A DNA stretch of 25,251 nt from JBDNDK01 sp046719185 (GTDB lineage Bacteria; Armatimonadota; UBA5829). Below, piece after piece: positions 15,005 through 23,074 of this stretch. Each line of letters starts with the position of its first letter. The stretch's first letter is position 1. The notes under the pieces were generated by a model, which was not told where the DNA came from, did not search any database, and was given only the letters and a program-made list of their open reading frames with translations. The stretch is taken from NCBI GenBank assembly GCA_046719185.1, contig JBDNDK010000018.1:1-25251 (forward strand), written 5' to 3'. Position numbers and translations under genes: made by a program.

Positions 15005-17623
15005 TTATTTGTAATCTTCTTTAACAAAACCAGCAACACCAATTTTTTCAAATGGTATTGGTTTGAAACCCAACTTCCAAGCTGGTGATACTGGTTTTAG
15101 ATTGAAATTATTATTCTCAATATCTACAAACAAAGGGTCTGCAATAATTGAATCTTTATCAAAACCTGCATTCTGCCAATCCTTAAAACTCCCAACAGGT
15201 GTGATGTTGTTAGCAATATTTAGATTTGTAGCTGTTGACCAGAATAGGTTTTTATTTGAGTGAGATATGCCTTTGCTTTTATCAAATAATCTTATCTGAA
15301 ATAGTTTTGAGTTTGGGTTTGAATAATAAATTATATTTCTGGTGAAAGTGTTTTCACTAGTTTTTCTTTCAGGATATGCAAGTGTGGCTAGCCATACCTG
15401 ACTTATAGTACCATTTACGAATATATTATTATCAATTATATTGTGTTTTCCGTCATTAATATTCAAAGCACCATGGTATGTATTTGCTACTACATTTCCA
15501 AACACTGTATTTCCATGGCTGTTTGCATCAAGATATATACCCCAAGCCATTGATGGATATTTAAATTTGCCATTTTGGTCTGTCACAATGCTGTGAGTGT
15601 TAACTACTTTGTTATATCTAATGATATTGCTCACCATAACTCTATCATCAACTCTCCCACAATACATTTCTATAGCTCCTGTGTCATGAGTTTCAAGGCT
15701 AGAATCTATAACCTCATTATATTCAATTATATTATTCTTTGAGATAAGGTTTTCCCATGACTTTATACCTACACCATATCTTGGAAGATTTTGCATTGTA
15801 TTATGGCTGACAATATTTTTTTCTCCACAATGTATATAAACACCAGCAACGTGTTTATATATCAAACCAATATCATGAATAAGATTACCTGATATTAAAT
15901 TGGAATATGGGTAATATTTATCTTCAAAAATATTAATGCCACCTTGCCCAACATGTTTTATTTCATTGGCTATTATCTTGTTGGAATTGCTAAGTTTATT
16001 AAGCTCTATAGCATAGCCACCAATCCAATTAAATAAACAATTTGAAATCTGACAGTTTTTTGAAGATGATATTTTTATAGCAGCATCTTCTGCATTTAGA
16101 TAGTGTGTTACTATGTTATATGAAGTATCAATAAATTGAAGACCATCAACAATGATATTTTCTATATAGTTGCCTTTTTCTGAGCTACCTTTAAATACTA
16201 TTAATTCATCCAAAACTGAAACAACAACTTCATCATTAATTATATTATTTTCTGGTATATAGTAGAGAGTATTGTTGGGTTTATTGAAGAACCATTCGTT
16301 ATCAGCATCAAGAAGTGCATAAGAATTCTCAAGAAAATATCTATTACCAGCTCTGATTAGTCTTGACTCACTTTCAAGCTTGTGACCTAGAGAAATAATA
16401 TTGTTATTGTAGTCAATATTAGTTATTGGAATAATTGCATTAAACCAGCCATAACCATTAAATATATTTAACTCTACATTATACCAATCATTTATTTGAG
16501 GAATATCATTTTTATTGAATGCTAGATAATCTCTGCCTTCTGCCTCAAAAGCTGGCTTTTGTTCTTTTCCTGAATTATTTATTTTTGTAAATGCTTCACC
16601 TTGCACAATAATAAGATTTTTCCCAGTCTTGGCTTCATAGTTAAAGCTTTTTTCAGAAGGAATGAAATCAAAATCATTGGTAAATATAATTGCATCAATG
16701 TTATACCAAAACCAGCCTTGAGAAGAAGTTTTTTTCCAATGTAGCTCAATATTTCCAGATGGGATATATATTTCAGCAGCAGGTGTCCATTTATACTCAC
16801 TATTTGTGTTTGGAATATTGTTTAGTGTTACATAATCTTTTTGGTTGACACTTATTTGTGTTGTTCCTCCCATATCTTGTGGAGAGTTATGTTTATATCT
16901 CAACCAGACTTTATATATATCTGCTTTTTCATTTTTCAAATTCCAGAATATCTCACATTTTGGATCACCAAGATGTCCTATTGAATAATTAAATTGGCCA
17001 TATTCCCAAGGATTGCCATCATACTTTGCAAACAGCCATTCTTTTTCAGCATTCTTATTATATTGTGGATGCCTTGCTTTTACATCCCATTTACTACCTT
17101 TGTAGTCTGAGTGTATGTTCATATTTGGGTGTCTTGCTCTAATTGCCCATTCTTCTCCTACTCTTAATATTTTGGGATTAGCATTTTTGGGAAATTTGTC
17201 AAATTTATATTTGTATATGTTTCCTTCATGATGTTCCCATTTAGATTTATCTAATGGTATTCCACCACTAATAATAGCTTTGTGTTTGTTTTTTGCTTTG
17301 TATGTGATGGGATAGTCTTTTGTGCCGGAGTCTTTTTCTGTGAAGACAATTGGTTCTGTTAGATAATATATACCATCATCAATAATAACATTAATAGGCT
17401 TGGAGATTTTATTGCTTTGTTTGAGATTTCTTATTGTATCTCTTGCTTTAGTGATGCTCTTAAATGGTCCGTCAGATTTTGCTGGGTTTGGAGTTTCCAG
17501 TGTGCCAGACCAATTATCATTTCCATTAGTGGAAACATAAAAATTTAGTGTTTCAACTTGAGCAGATAGATTTGCAGTAACAAATAATATTAGGATAATA
17601 GCAATTGTTATTCTTTTGTTCAT
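15005..17623 (-). CDS. Secreted right-handed parallel beta-helix protein with inserted carbohydrate-binding-like domain
   Basis: The 872-residue product has a Sec signal peptide (1-22, ending LSAQ) and then NFYVSTNGNDNWSGT, the start of a family of secreted polysaccharide-active beta-helix proteins. DGPFKSITKARDTIR (51-65), IIDDGIYYLTEPIVF and IISGGIPL form the first coils. An Asp/Trp-rich segment around residues 220-320 (WTPAAEIYIPSGNIELHW, FWYNIDAIIF) interrupts the helix and resembles a jelly-roll carbohydrate-binding insert. RYFLENSYALLDADNEW (about 429-445) and LYYIPEN lead into many beta-helix coils rich in Asn and Ile (about 480-800, e.g. NIIRYNKVVNT, NTVFGNVVANTYHGALNIND). Family relatives include glycosidases and lyases, possibly GH141-like; catalytic residues cannot be assigned by eye. 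GAGG precedes the ATG by six bases. Confidence 0.85.
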   Translation of the reverse strand: MNKRITIAIILILFVTANLSAQVETLNFYVSTNGNDNWSGTLETPNPAKSDGPFKSITKARDTIRNLKQSNKISKPINVIIDDGIYYLTEPIVFTEKDSGTKDYPITYKAKNKHKAIISGGIPLDKSKWEHHEGNIYKYKFDKFPKNANPKILRVGEEWAIRARHPNMNIHSDYKGSKWDVKARHPQYNKNAEKEWLFAKYDGNPWEYGQFNYSIGHLGDPKCEIFWNLKNEKADIYKVWLRYKHNSPQDMGGTTQISVNQKDYVTLNNIPNTNSEYKWTPAAEIYIPSGNIELHWKKTSSQGWFWYNIDAIIFTNDFDFIPSEKSFNYEAKTGKNLIIVQGEAFTKINNSGKEQKPAFEAEGRDYLAFNKNDIPQINDWYNVELNIFNGYGWFNAIIPITNIDYNNNIISLGHKLESESRLIRAGNRYFLENSYALLDADNEWFFNKPNNTLYYIPENNIINDEVVVSVLDELIVFKGSSEKGNYIENIIVDGLQFIDTSYNIVTHYLNAEDAAIKISSSKNCQISNCLFNWIGGYAIELNKLSNSNKIIANEIKHVGQGGINIFEDKYYPYSNLISGNLIHDIGLIYKHVAGVYIHCGEKNIVSHNTMQNLPRYGVGIKSWENLISKNNIIEYNEVIDSSLETHDTGAIEMYCGRVDDRVMVSNIIRYNKVVNTHSIVTDQNGKFKYPSMAWGIYLDANSHGNTVFGNVVANTYHGALNINDGKHNIIDNNIFVNGTISQVWLATLAYPERKTSENTFTRNIIYYSNPNSKLFQIRLFDKSKGISHSNKNLFWSTATNLNIANNITPVGSFKDWQNAGFDKDSIIADPLFVDIENNNFNLKPVSPAWKLGFKPIPFEKIGVAGFVKEDYK

Positions 17624-17679
17624 AAATACCTCAGCAATAGATGTCTTCTATTTCACCTATTATTTCTGAAGACGAATAA

Positions 17680-17708
17680 ATAATGCAATTGTTTCAATTA
17701 GAAAGCAA
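17680..17708 (-). promoter_or_regulatory. Candidate promoter of the beta-helix gene
   Basis: On the minus strand TTGCTT (17708-17703) and CATTAT (17685-17680) are 17 bases apart, about 55 bases ahead of the ATG. The nearby 6-bp inverted repeat GTCTTC/GAAGAC (17643-17648, 17668-17673) would lie in the leader. The match is only partial. Confidence 0.3.
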
Positions 17709-17832
17709 GTAAGTAATATCACCTTATAATAAATTCACAAATTGCAAAACATTATAAAACCTTTTAGTAATAGATACTGTCAATAATACCAGAAAAAATA
17801 AATAAAAATTATGAAATTTATGGCTTTTGCAG

Positions 17833-17861
17833 TTGACATAGTGAAATTCGCATGATATCTT
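17833..17861 (+). promoter_or_regulatory. Promoter of the first propeller gene
   Basis: A perfect TTGACA (17833-17838) and TATCTT (17856-17861) are 17 bases apart. A leader of about 68 bases would follow. Confidence 0.65.
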
Positions 17862-17880
17862 ACTCAACTAGAGGGTATGT

Positions 17881-17909
17881 GTGCCATAAAATATAAATAA
17901 ATATGGCAC
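17881..17909 (+). other. Leader hairpin before the first propeller gene
   Basis: GTGCCATA (17881-17888) and TATGGCAC (17902-17909) form a perfect 8-bp stem with a 13-base loop, 11 bases before the Shine-Dalgarno GGGAGG (17920-17925). A similar smaller TGCC/GGCA hairpin lies at the same place before the paralogous gene. Confidence 0.5.
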
Positions 17910-17934
17910 TTGTTATTAAGGGAGGTTTAAAAAC

Positions 17935-20900
17935 ATGCGTCGAAGTAATTCAAAGTATGTATTACTGGTATTATCAGTAATACTATGTTTTGCTTTTTGT
18001 TCTGCTTTATCTGCACAAACATGGCAAAACTCACAGCTAATGAATCACTCATCTGAAACCGGACTGCAGATTAAGGCAGGTGTTATATATGGTGCTGCAG
18101 ATGGCGGATTCCATTGTGTATACAGTGCCGGAAATGCAAATGTAACTTATAGAAGGTATTATACAAGTGGTGTTTTCACAAATCCTGTGATTCCTTCAAG
18201 TGGTTCAACTCATAATTTGAATCTAGCAACTGCTTTTAATGGCGATGTTCATATCGTTTGGGAAGATTGGAGCAATACAGGTATTCCTATAGGCTGGGCT
18301 AGATCTACAAATGGTGGAGCATCTTTTACTAGAAGTTTTGTTCCAAATAATAATACTAAGTATCCATATATAAGACCTTTTGGTTCATCTGGATCACCTA
18401 ATATGCTTGTAACTTGTGGGTCAATAAATTATCCTAATGTTAGTGATAATAATCTAAAATATTCCACATTTAATGGCTCAAGTTGGTCACCCTCTCCAGC
18501 TGCATATGTTAATCCTATAGATAGTGAATATAATTTACATGGTCTTGCAACATCTCCAGTTGATAATTCGGTTTGGAAAATTTATACTGCCAAAGGTGAT
18601 AGGAAGCTTTATATAAGAAAGTTCAATGGAACATCTTGGGAAAGCCCTATCTTAATTGAAGGAAATAACATCTTTAAGTGCAGACAAGATATTGCTGTTA
18701 ATGTATTAGGTCAGGTATTTTGTTTATGGACTCAAGATGACAGAATTCATGTTAGAGTGTATGATCCTGGAGCAGGTGTGGGTCCTTTATTTACTTTTCC
18801 ATATAAAGCTGATCTTGGGAAAGTTGTTGCAATTCCCAATAGATCTGATTTTTATATGATATTTGCTGATGATAGAACGAAAGTTCTTGGTACAAGATAT
18901 TTTCAAGGAGCATTTACACCTTATGAGAGAGTTAGTGTAAACTTGCCTGACGGATTTTATCCTGACACATCTCTTGCTGTAACACCTGATGGTACTTTGT
19001 ATGCAGCTTTTGAATATTGGGGCAACGGACGACCTCAGTGGTGGTATTCAAAGTGTACATATTTTACGGGTCCTATAGATACAACACCACCTGTATTTAA
19101 TGGTCCTGTTACTGATGATGGAGCAACTCAGAGCATTGCAAGTTATCTGCATGCTACTTGGGGAGCTGCTTCTGATCCTGAAAGTGGGATTTATGCATAT
19201 CATTACTCAATAGGCACTTCTCCTGGTGCAACTAATGTTATTGGGTGGACTAGTGTTGGACCTGCTCAAGAAGTGCTCAGATCACATAATTTTGCTGCTG
19301 GTACATATTATATTAATGTTAGGGTTATGAACAATGCTGGACTATTAAGTAATGTAGTTTCCAGTGATGGAATACAAATCACAGCTCCTTCAAACCCAAT
19401 ATCTCTAAGTGCTCCATCTAGGGTGGATTCATCTGGTAGAATTTGTGAAAATGTTATGCTCAGAAAAGCCCTTGATGGTGGAATTCATATGGTATATGAT
19501 GTTTCTGATCCATATGTTCACTATAAGAAAAAGAATGCTGTTGGATCTTGGGAAGGTGTTGTTGGTATAGGTGCTGGTAAATTCCCAGATATAGTTGAAA
19601 ACCTCAATGGAAATGTTCATTGTGTCTTTACATCAGATGGTAGAGAAAACCAGAATCTTTATGAGGCTGTTTACTCAAATGGTGTATGGAGTAATGTGGC
19701 TACTATTTATAGTGGTAATATGAATTGGTATCCAAGACTTGCTGATGGACCTTCTGGACAAATTTATTTAATACAGAATAGCACAACTTCTCATAATGTT
19801 AAATTTGGAATTAGAACTACAAGCTGGCCTGCTTATTCTAGTTTAACTGATTTAGGTACATCTGGAAGATACCTGTTACCAGATATGGCAAAGAGTCCTG
19901 ATGGTGTTGTTCATGCAGCTTGGGTTTCTGGAAATAACTTAATTTACAGAAAATATCAATCAGGCAGCTGGACATCACCAACAACAGTAACATCAGCATC
20001 AGGTATGATGCTTCCTAGAATTGCTGCTGATAATACTGGAAAGCCAGTCATAACTTATCTTGGCAGTTATTATGTGAATGCATATAGCATAATGGTCACA
20101 AGATGGACTGGAAGTTCTTGGACAACTCCTCAAGTTGTTGGATATGGACACTATCCTTCAGTTGCAACTGATTCAAGTAACAGAATTCATGTTGCTTGGT
20201 CATTTATTGGAACTGGCAATAAAGAAGATATAGCCCATATGGTATTTAATGGCTCTGCTTGGACAACAATGAATAATGTTTCTGCCAATGTAGGCATTAG
20301 TTTAAGACCTTCGATTGTATCTGATGTAAATGGTGGAATTCATATTGCTTGGCAAGATGATTCTGTAGATCCTAAATCAAAGATACTTTATTCAGCTGCT
20401 CCAAATACACAGACAGGAATAATTTCTGGAACAGTTGTTGATGGTTTGAATAATGCTGTTGCAGGTGCTGTTATAACAACAAGTAGTGGTGGTTATTTAG
20501 CAACAACCAATTCAAGTGGTGCTTATAGTATTGCAGCAGTTCCTGCTACATATAACATCACAGCATCTAAGAGTGGATACAATCCACAAACAATTAACAA
20601 TGTAACTGTTACTGCTGGGCAGACAATAACAAGAAACTTCACAATAACAGCACAGCAAGCTACCATCACTGGCACAGTCAAGGATAATGCAAATAATCCT
20701 ATTGCTGGTGCAACAGTTACAACAAATACAGGCGGCTATAGTGCAACAACAAATGCAAATGGTGTTTATACTTTATCAAATATAGCTCCTGGTACATACA
20801 ATATCACTGCTTCAAAAACAGGATACGATTCAGCAACTAACAATGGTGTTGTAGGAACAGCTGGACAGGTAACTACTTCCAACTTTACTTTAACACCACA

Positions 20901-22755
20901 ACCCGGAAGTATCACTGGTACTGTTAAAGATAGTTCAAACAATCCAATTGTTGGGGCTACTGTTTCTACAAATACAGGTGGCTACAGTACAACCACAAAC
21001 TCAAGCGGTGAATATACCTTAAGCAATGTAGCACCTGGAACCTATGATGTAACAGCCTCAAAGAGTGGTTATGTTTCTTCAACAAACAGTGGTGTTGTTG
21101 TAAATCCTGGTGCTAGCACAACAAGCAACTTTACATTGACAGCACAGACAGGAACAATCACTGGAACTGTTAAGGATAGCCAAAACAATGCAATCTCTGG
21201 TGCTACTGTTTCTACAAACACTGGTGGTTATACAACAACAACTAACTCAAGTGGTGTATATACACTTACTGGTGTTGTAGTTGGAACATACAATGTGACA
21301 GCATCAAAAAGCGGTTTTGTATCTGTTACAAACAACAATGTATCTGTAACAAGTGGACAAACTACAACAAGCAACTTTACATTGACTGCAGTGCCAGTTG
21401 AAAGGGTTCAAAATGGTACATTTGAAGGCGGTTTCTTTGATACAGGATGGTCTTCTGGATGTAGTGGACAGCCAAGCAGACTTCCAAATCCAAATGGAGC
21501 TTGGTATTGGAATAATGATCCATCAATGCCGTTTAACACTTGGCAATCAACTTCAATTAAAAGATCTGGAAATAATGCATTAGCATTAAGTTTCTGCCAG
21601 ACTGCTGCTTCACCAGGAAAAATTGGTATTGTTTCACAAACTATTGATCTTGGTTCTGCTAATGCAACAGCTACATTTAGCGTATGGTCATATCATACTA
21701 ATGGAAACTGTCCTCCAATTATGGCTTGGAACCCTGGTCTTGATCAAAACGATCCATACACTGCTAGTTCTTCTGGTAGATTGCAATGGGTGTGCACAGA
21801 CAACTGGGGTCAGCTCAATACTTGGGTTAACAGAACTATGACAATTCAGGCTGATGCATCTGGTTTTGTTACAATCATGGTTGGTGGAGCTGCTCATCCT
21901 GGAACATCATATGGTGCACCACTTTATATTGATGATGTTAGTGTTATCAATATAGTTCCCGGAACAATAACAGGAACAGTAAAAGATAGTTCTAACAATC
22001 CGATTTCTGGTGCAACTGTTTCTACAAATACGGGTGGCTACAGCACAACCACAAACTCAAGCGGTGAATATACCTTAAGCAATGTAGCACCTGGAACCTA
22101 TAGTGTAACAGCTTCAAAGACTGGTTATCAGTCATCTACAAATAGCAATGTAACAGTAACTGGTGGTCAGACAACAACAAGCAACTTTACTTTGTCATCT
22201 ACACCTCCGGCAAATGTAGTTAATGGCAATATGGAAGGTGGTTTTATAAACACCGGTTGGAGCTCAAACTGCAGCAATCAGACAAGCAAGGTACCGGATG
22301 GCTGGGGATGGAATAATGATTCTTCAATGCCTTTTAACACTTGGCAGTCAACATCAATAAAGAGGTCTGGTAATAATGCAGCAGCAATAAGTTTCTGCCA
22401 GACAGCAGGATCTCCAGGTAAGTTAGGTGTATTCATACAGAATGTGTATTTAGGTGCGAATGCTACAGCAACCTTAAGTGTATGGGCATATCATACAGAT
22501 GGCAACTGTCCATCAATAATGTGCTGGAATCCGGGAATGAATCAAGGTGATCCTTATGTAGCAAGTGCAGCAGGAGCATCAAGATATCAATGGGTATGCA
22601 CAGACAACTGGGGTCAGAGAAACATGTGGGTAAATAGAACTATGACAATTCAGGCTGATGCATCTGGTTATGTTACAATAATGGTAGGTGGAGCTGCACA
22701 TCCGGGCACTGCATATGGTGCACCACTTTATATTGATGATGTAACTCTTCAATAG
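17935..22755 (+). CDS. Large secreted modular protein: two beta-propeller regions, Fn3-like linker, five carboxypeptidase-regulatory-like repeats, two Cys-containing C-terminal modules
   Basis: The 1606-residue product has a Sec signal peptide (about 1-28, SALSAQ). Residues 30-378 form beta-strand repeats of propeller type with an Asp-box-like STNGGASF (124-131). Residues 382-490 (starting DTTPPVFNGPV) are a fibronectin-III/Ig-like domain. Residues about 495-820 form a second propeller (GKFPDIVE, SGNNLIYRKYQSGSW, HYPSVATD). From residue 828 come four regulatory-like beta-sandwich repeats of about 82 residues (starts near 828, 910, 991, 1073). A module of about 190 residues follows (1153-1341), then a fifth repeat (1343) and a second copy of the module (1426-1606). 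The module resembles carbohydrate-binding jelly rolls (NGTFEGGF at its start, GAPLYIDDV at its end). No catalytic residues or sorting signal are evident. A role in binding extracellular polysaccharide or at the cell surface is inferred. Confidence 0.88.
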   Translation: MRRSNSKYVLLVLSVILCFAFCSALSAQTWQNSQLMNHSSETGLQIKAGVIYGAADGGFHCVYSAGNANVTYRRYYTSGVFTNPVIPSSGSTHNLNLATAFNGDVHIVWEDWSNTGIPIGWARSTNGGASFTRSFVPNNNTKYPYIRPFGSSGSPNMLVTCGSINYPNVSDNNLKYSTFNGSSWSPSPAAYVNPIDSEYNLHGLATSPVDNSVWKIYTAKGDRKLYIRKFNGTSWESPILIEGNNIFKCRQDIAVNVLGQVFCLWTQDDRIHVRVYDPGAGVGPLFTFPYKADLGKVVAIPNRSDFYMIFADDRTKVLGTRYFQGAFTPYERVSVNLPDGFYPDTSLAVTPDGTLYAAFEYWGNGRPQWWYSKCTYFTGPIDTTPPVFNGPVTDDGATQSIASYLHATWGAASDPESGIYAYHYSIGTSPGATNVIGWTSVGPAQEVLRSHNFAAGTYYINVRVMNNAGLLSNVVSSDGIQITAPSNPISLSAPSRVDSSGRICENVMLRKALDGGIHMVYDVSDPYVHYKKKNAVGSWEGVVGIGAGKFPDIVENLNGNVHCVFTSDGRENQNLYEAVYSNGVWSNVATIYSGNMNWYPRLADGPSGQIYLIQNSTTSHNVKFGIRTTSWPAYSSLTDLGTSGRYLLPDMAKSPDGVVHAAWVSGNNLIYRKYQSGSWTSPTTVTSASGMMLPRIAADNTGKPVITYLGSYYVNAYSIMVTRWTGSSWTTPQVVGYGHYPSVATDSSNRIHVAWSFIGTGNKEDIAHMVFNGSAWTTMNNVSANVGISLRPSIVSDVNGGIHIAWQDDSVDPKSKILYSAAPNTQTGIISGTVVDGLNNAVAGAVITTSSGGYLATTNSSGAYSIAAVPATYNITASKSGYNPQTINNVTVTAGQTITRNFTITAQQATITGTVKDNANNPIAGATVTTNTGGYSATTNANGVYTLSNIAPGTYNITASKTGYDSATNNGVVGTAGQVTTSNFTLTPQPGSITGTVKDSSNNPIVGATVSTNTGGYSTTTNSSGEYTLSNVAPGTYDVTASKSGYVSSTNSGVVVNPGASTTSNFTLTAQTGTITGTVKDSQNNAISGATVSTNTGGYTTTTNSSGVYTLTGVVVGTYNVTASKSGFVSVTNNNVSVTSGQTTTSNFTLTAVPVERVQNGTFEGGFFDTGWSSGCSGQPSRLPNPNGAWYWNNDPSMPFNTWQSTSIKRSGNNALALSFCQTAASPGKIGIVSQTIDLGSANATATFSVWSYHTNGNCPPIMAWNPGLDQNDPYTASSSGRLQWVCTDNWGQLNTWVNRTMTIQADASGFVTIMVGGAAHPGTSYGAPLYIDDVSVINIVPGTITGTVKDSSNNPISGATVSTNTGGYSTTTNSSGEYTLSNVAPGTYSVTASKTGYQSSTNSNVTVTGGQTTTSNFTLSSTPPANVVNGNMEGGFINTGWSSNCSNQTSKVPDGWGWNNDSSMPFNTWQSTSIKRSGNNAAAISFCQTAGSPGKLGVFIQNVYLGANATATLSVWAYHTDGNCPSIMCWNPGMNQGDPYVASAAGASRYQWVCTDNWGQRNMWVNRTMTIQADASGYVTIMVGGAAHPGTAYGAPLYIDDVTLQ
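20416..21390 (+). repeat. Four tandem carboxypeptidase-regulatory-like repeats in the coding sequence
   Basis: Units of about 245 bases start near 20416, 20662, 20905 and 21151. Each encodes a beta-sandwich beginning ITGTVKD and carrying GATVSTNTGGYS, the NSSGxYTLSNVAPGTY core and a closing TTSNFTLT. A fifth unit lies at 21961-22200 between two other modules. Units three and five share an exact run of 57 bases (20989-21045 and 22045-22101), showing recent duplication or gene conversion. Confidence 0.85.
21391..22752 (+). repeat. Two copies of a Cys-containing putative carbohydrate-binding module flanking a regulatory-like repeat
   Basis: Copy one is at 21391-21957, copy two at 22210-22752. 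Both encode MPFNTWQSTSIKRSGNNA, a Trp-rich core (VCTDNWGQ) and VGGAAHPGT before GAPLYIDDV. Four cysteines are shared (in SSGC/SSNC, SFCQTA, GNCP and VCTDNW), enough for two disulfides outside the cell. The copies differ in the spacer and have one extra Cys in copy two (MCWNPG). Confidence 0.8.
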
Positions 22756-22798
22756 AAATTAGTAAAATAATATAAGTTATATAGGTGGGAAGGTTACT

Positions 22799-22834
22799 TG
22801 AGGTATGTGTTTTATAACACATACCTCATATTTT
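22799..22834 (+). terminator. Intrinsic terminator after the first propeller gene
   Basis: TGAGGTATGTGTT (22799-22811) and AACACATACCTCA (22816-22828) form a perfect 13-bp stem with a TTAT loop, followed by TATTTT. Confidence 0.85.
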
Positions 22835-22979
22835 ATGAATTTTATGAAAACACCATTAAATGAATTATGTGCTATATTTCACTTAATATGGAATTTAATT
22901 TAAGTAGTATTATAAAAAATACCAAAAATTGGGTAAATAAAATATTTTGTATTTTCAATAAAATTATGACATTCACCCG

Positions 22980-23008
22980 TTGACAATACGGAATTTGAGT
23001 GCTACATT
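22980..23008 (+). promoter_or_regulatory. Promoter of the second propeller gene
   Basis: A perfect TTGACA (22980-22985) is 17 bases from TACATT (23003-23008), the same layout as the promoter of the first paralog. A small hairpin ATGCC/GGCAT (23028-23032, 23044-23048) lies in the leader ahead of GGAGGG (23059-23064). Confidence 0.6.
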
Positions 23009-23074
23009 GCAATTAGTAGGGTTAGTAATGCCAACATATTAACGGCATAGCAGAATTTGGAGGGAAAATATTAA

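Noticed and set aside
20416..22752. Possible CRISPR or satellite array because of regular repeats
   Set aside because: Repeats are about 245 bases, coding, in frame, and encode recognisable beta-sandwich modules.
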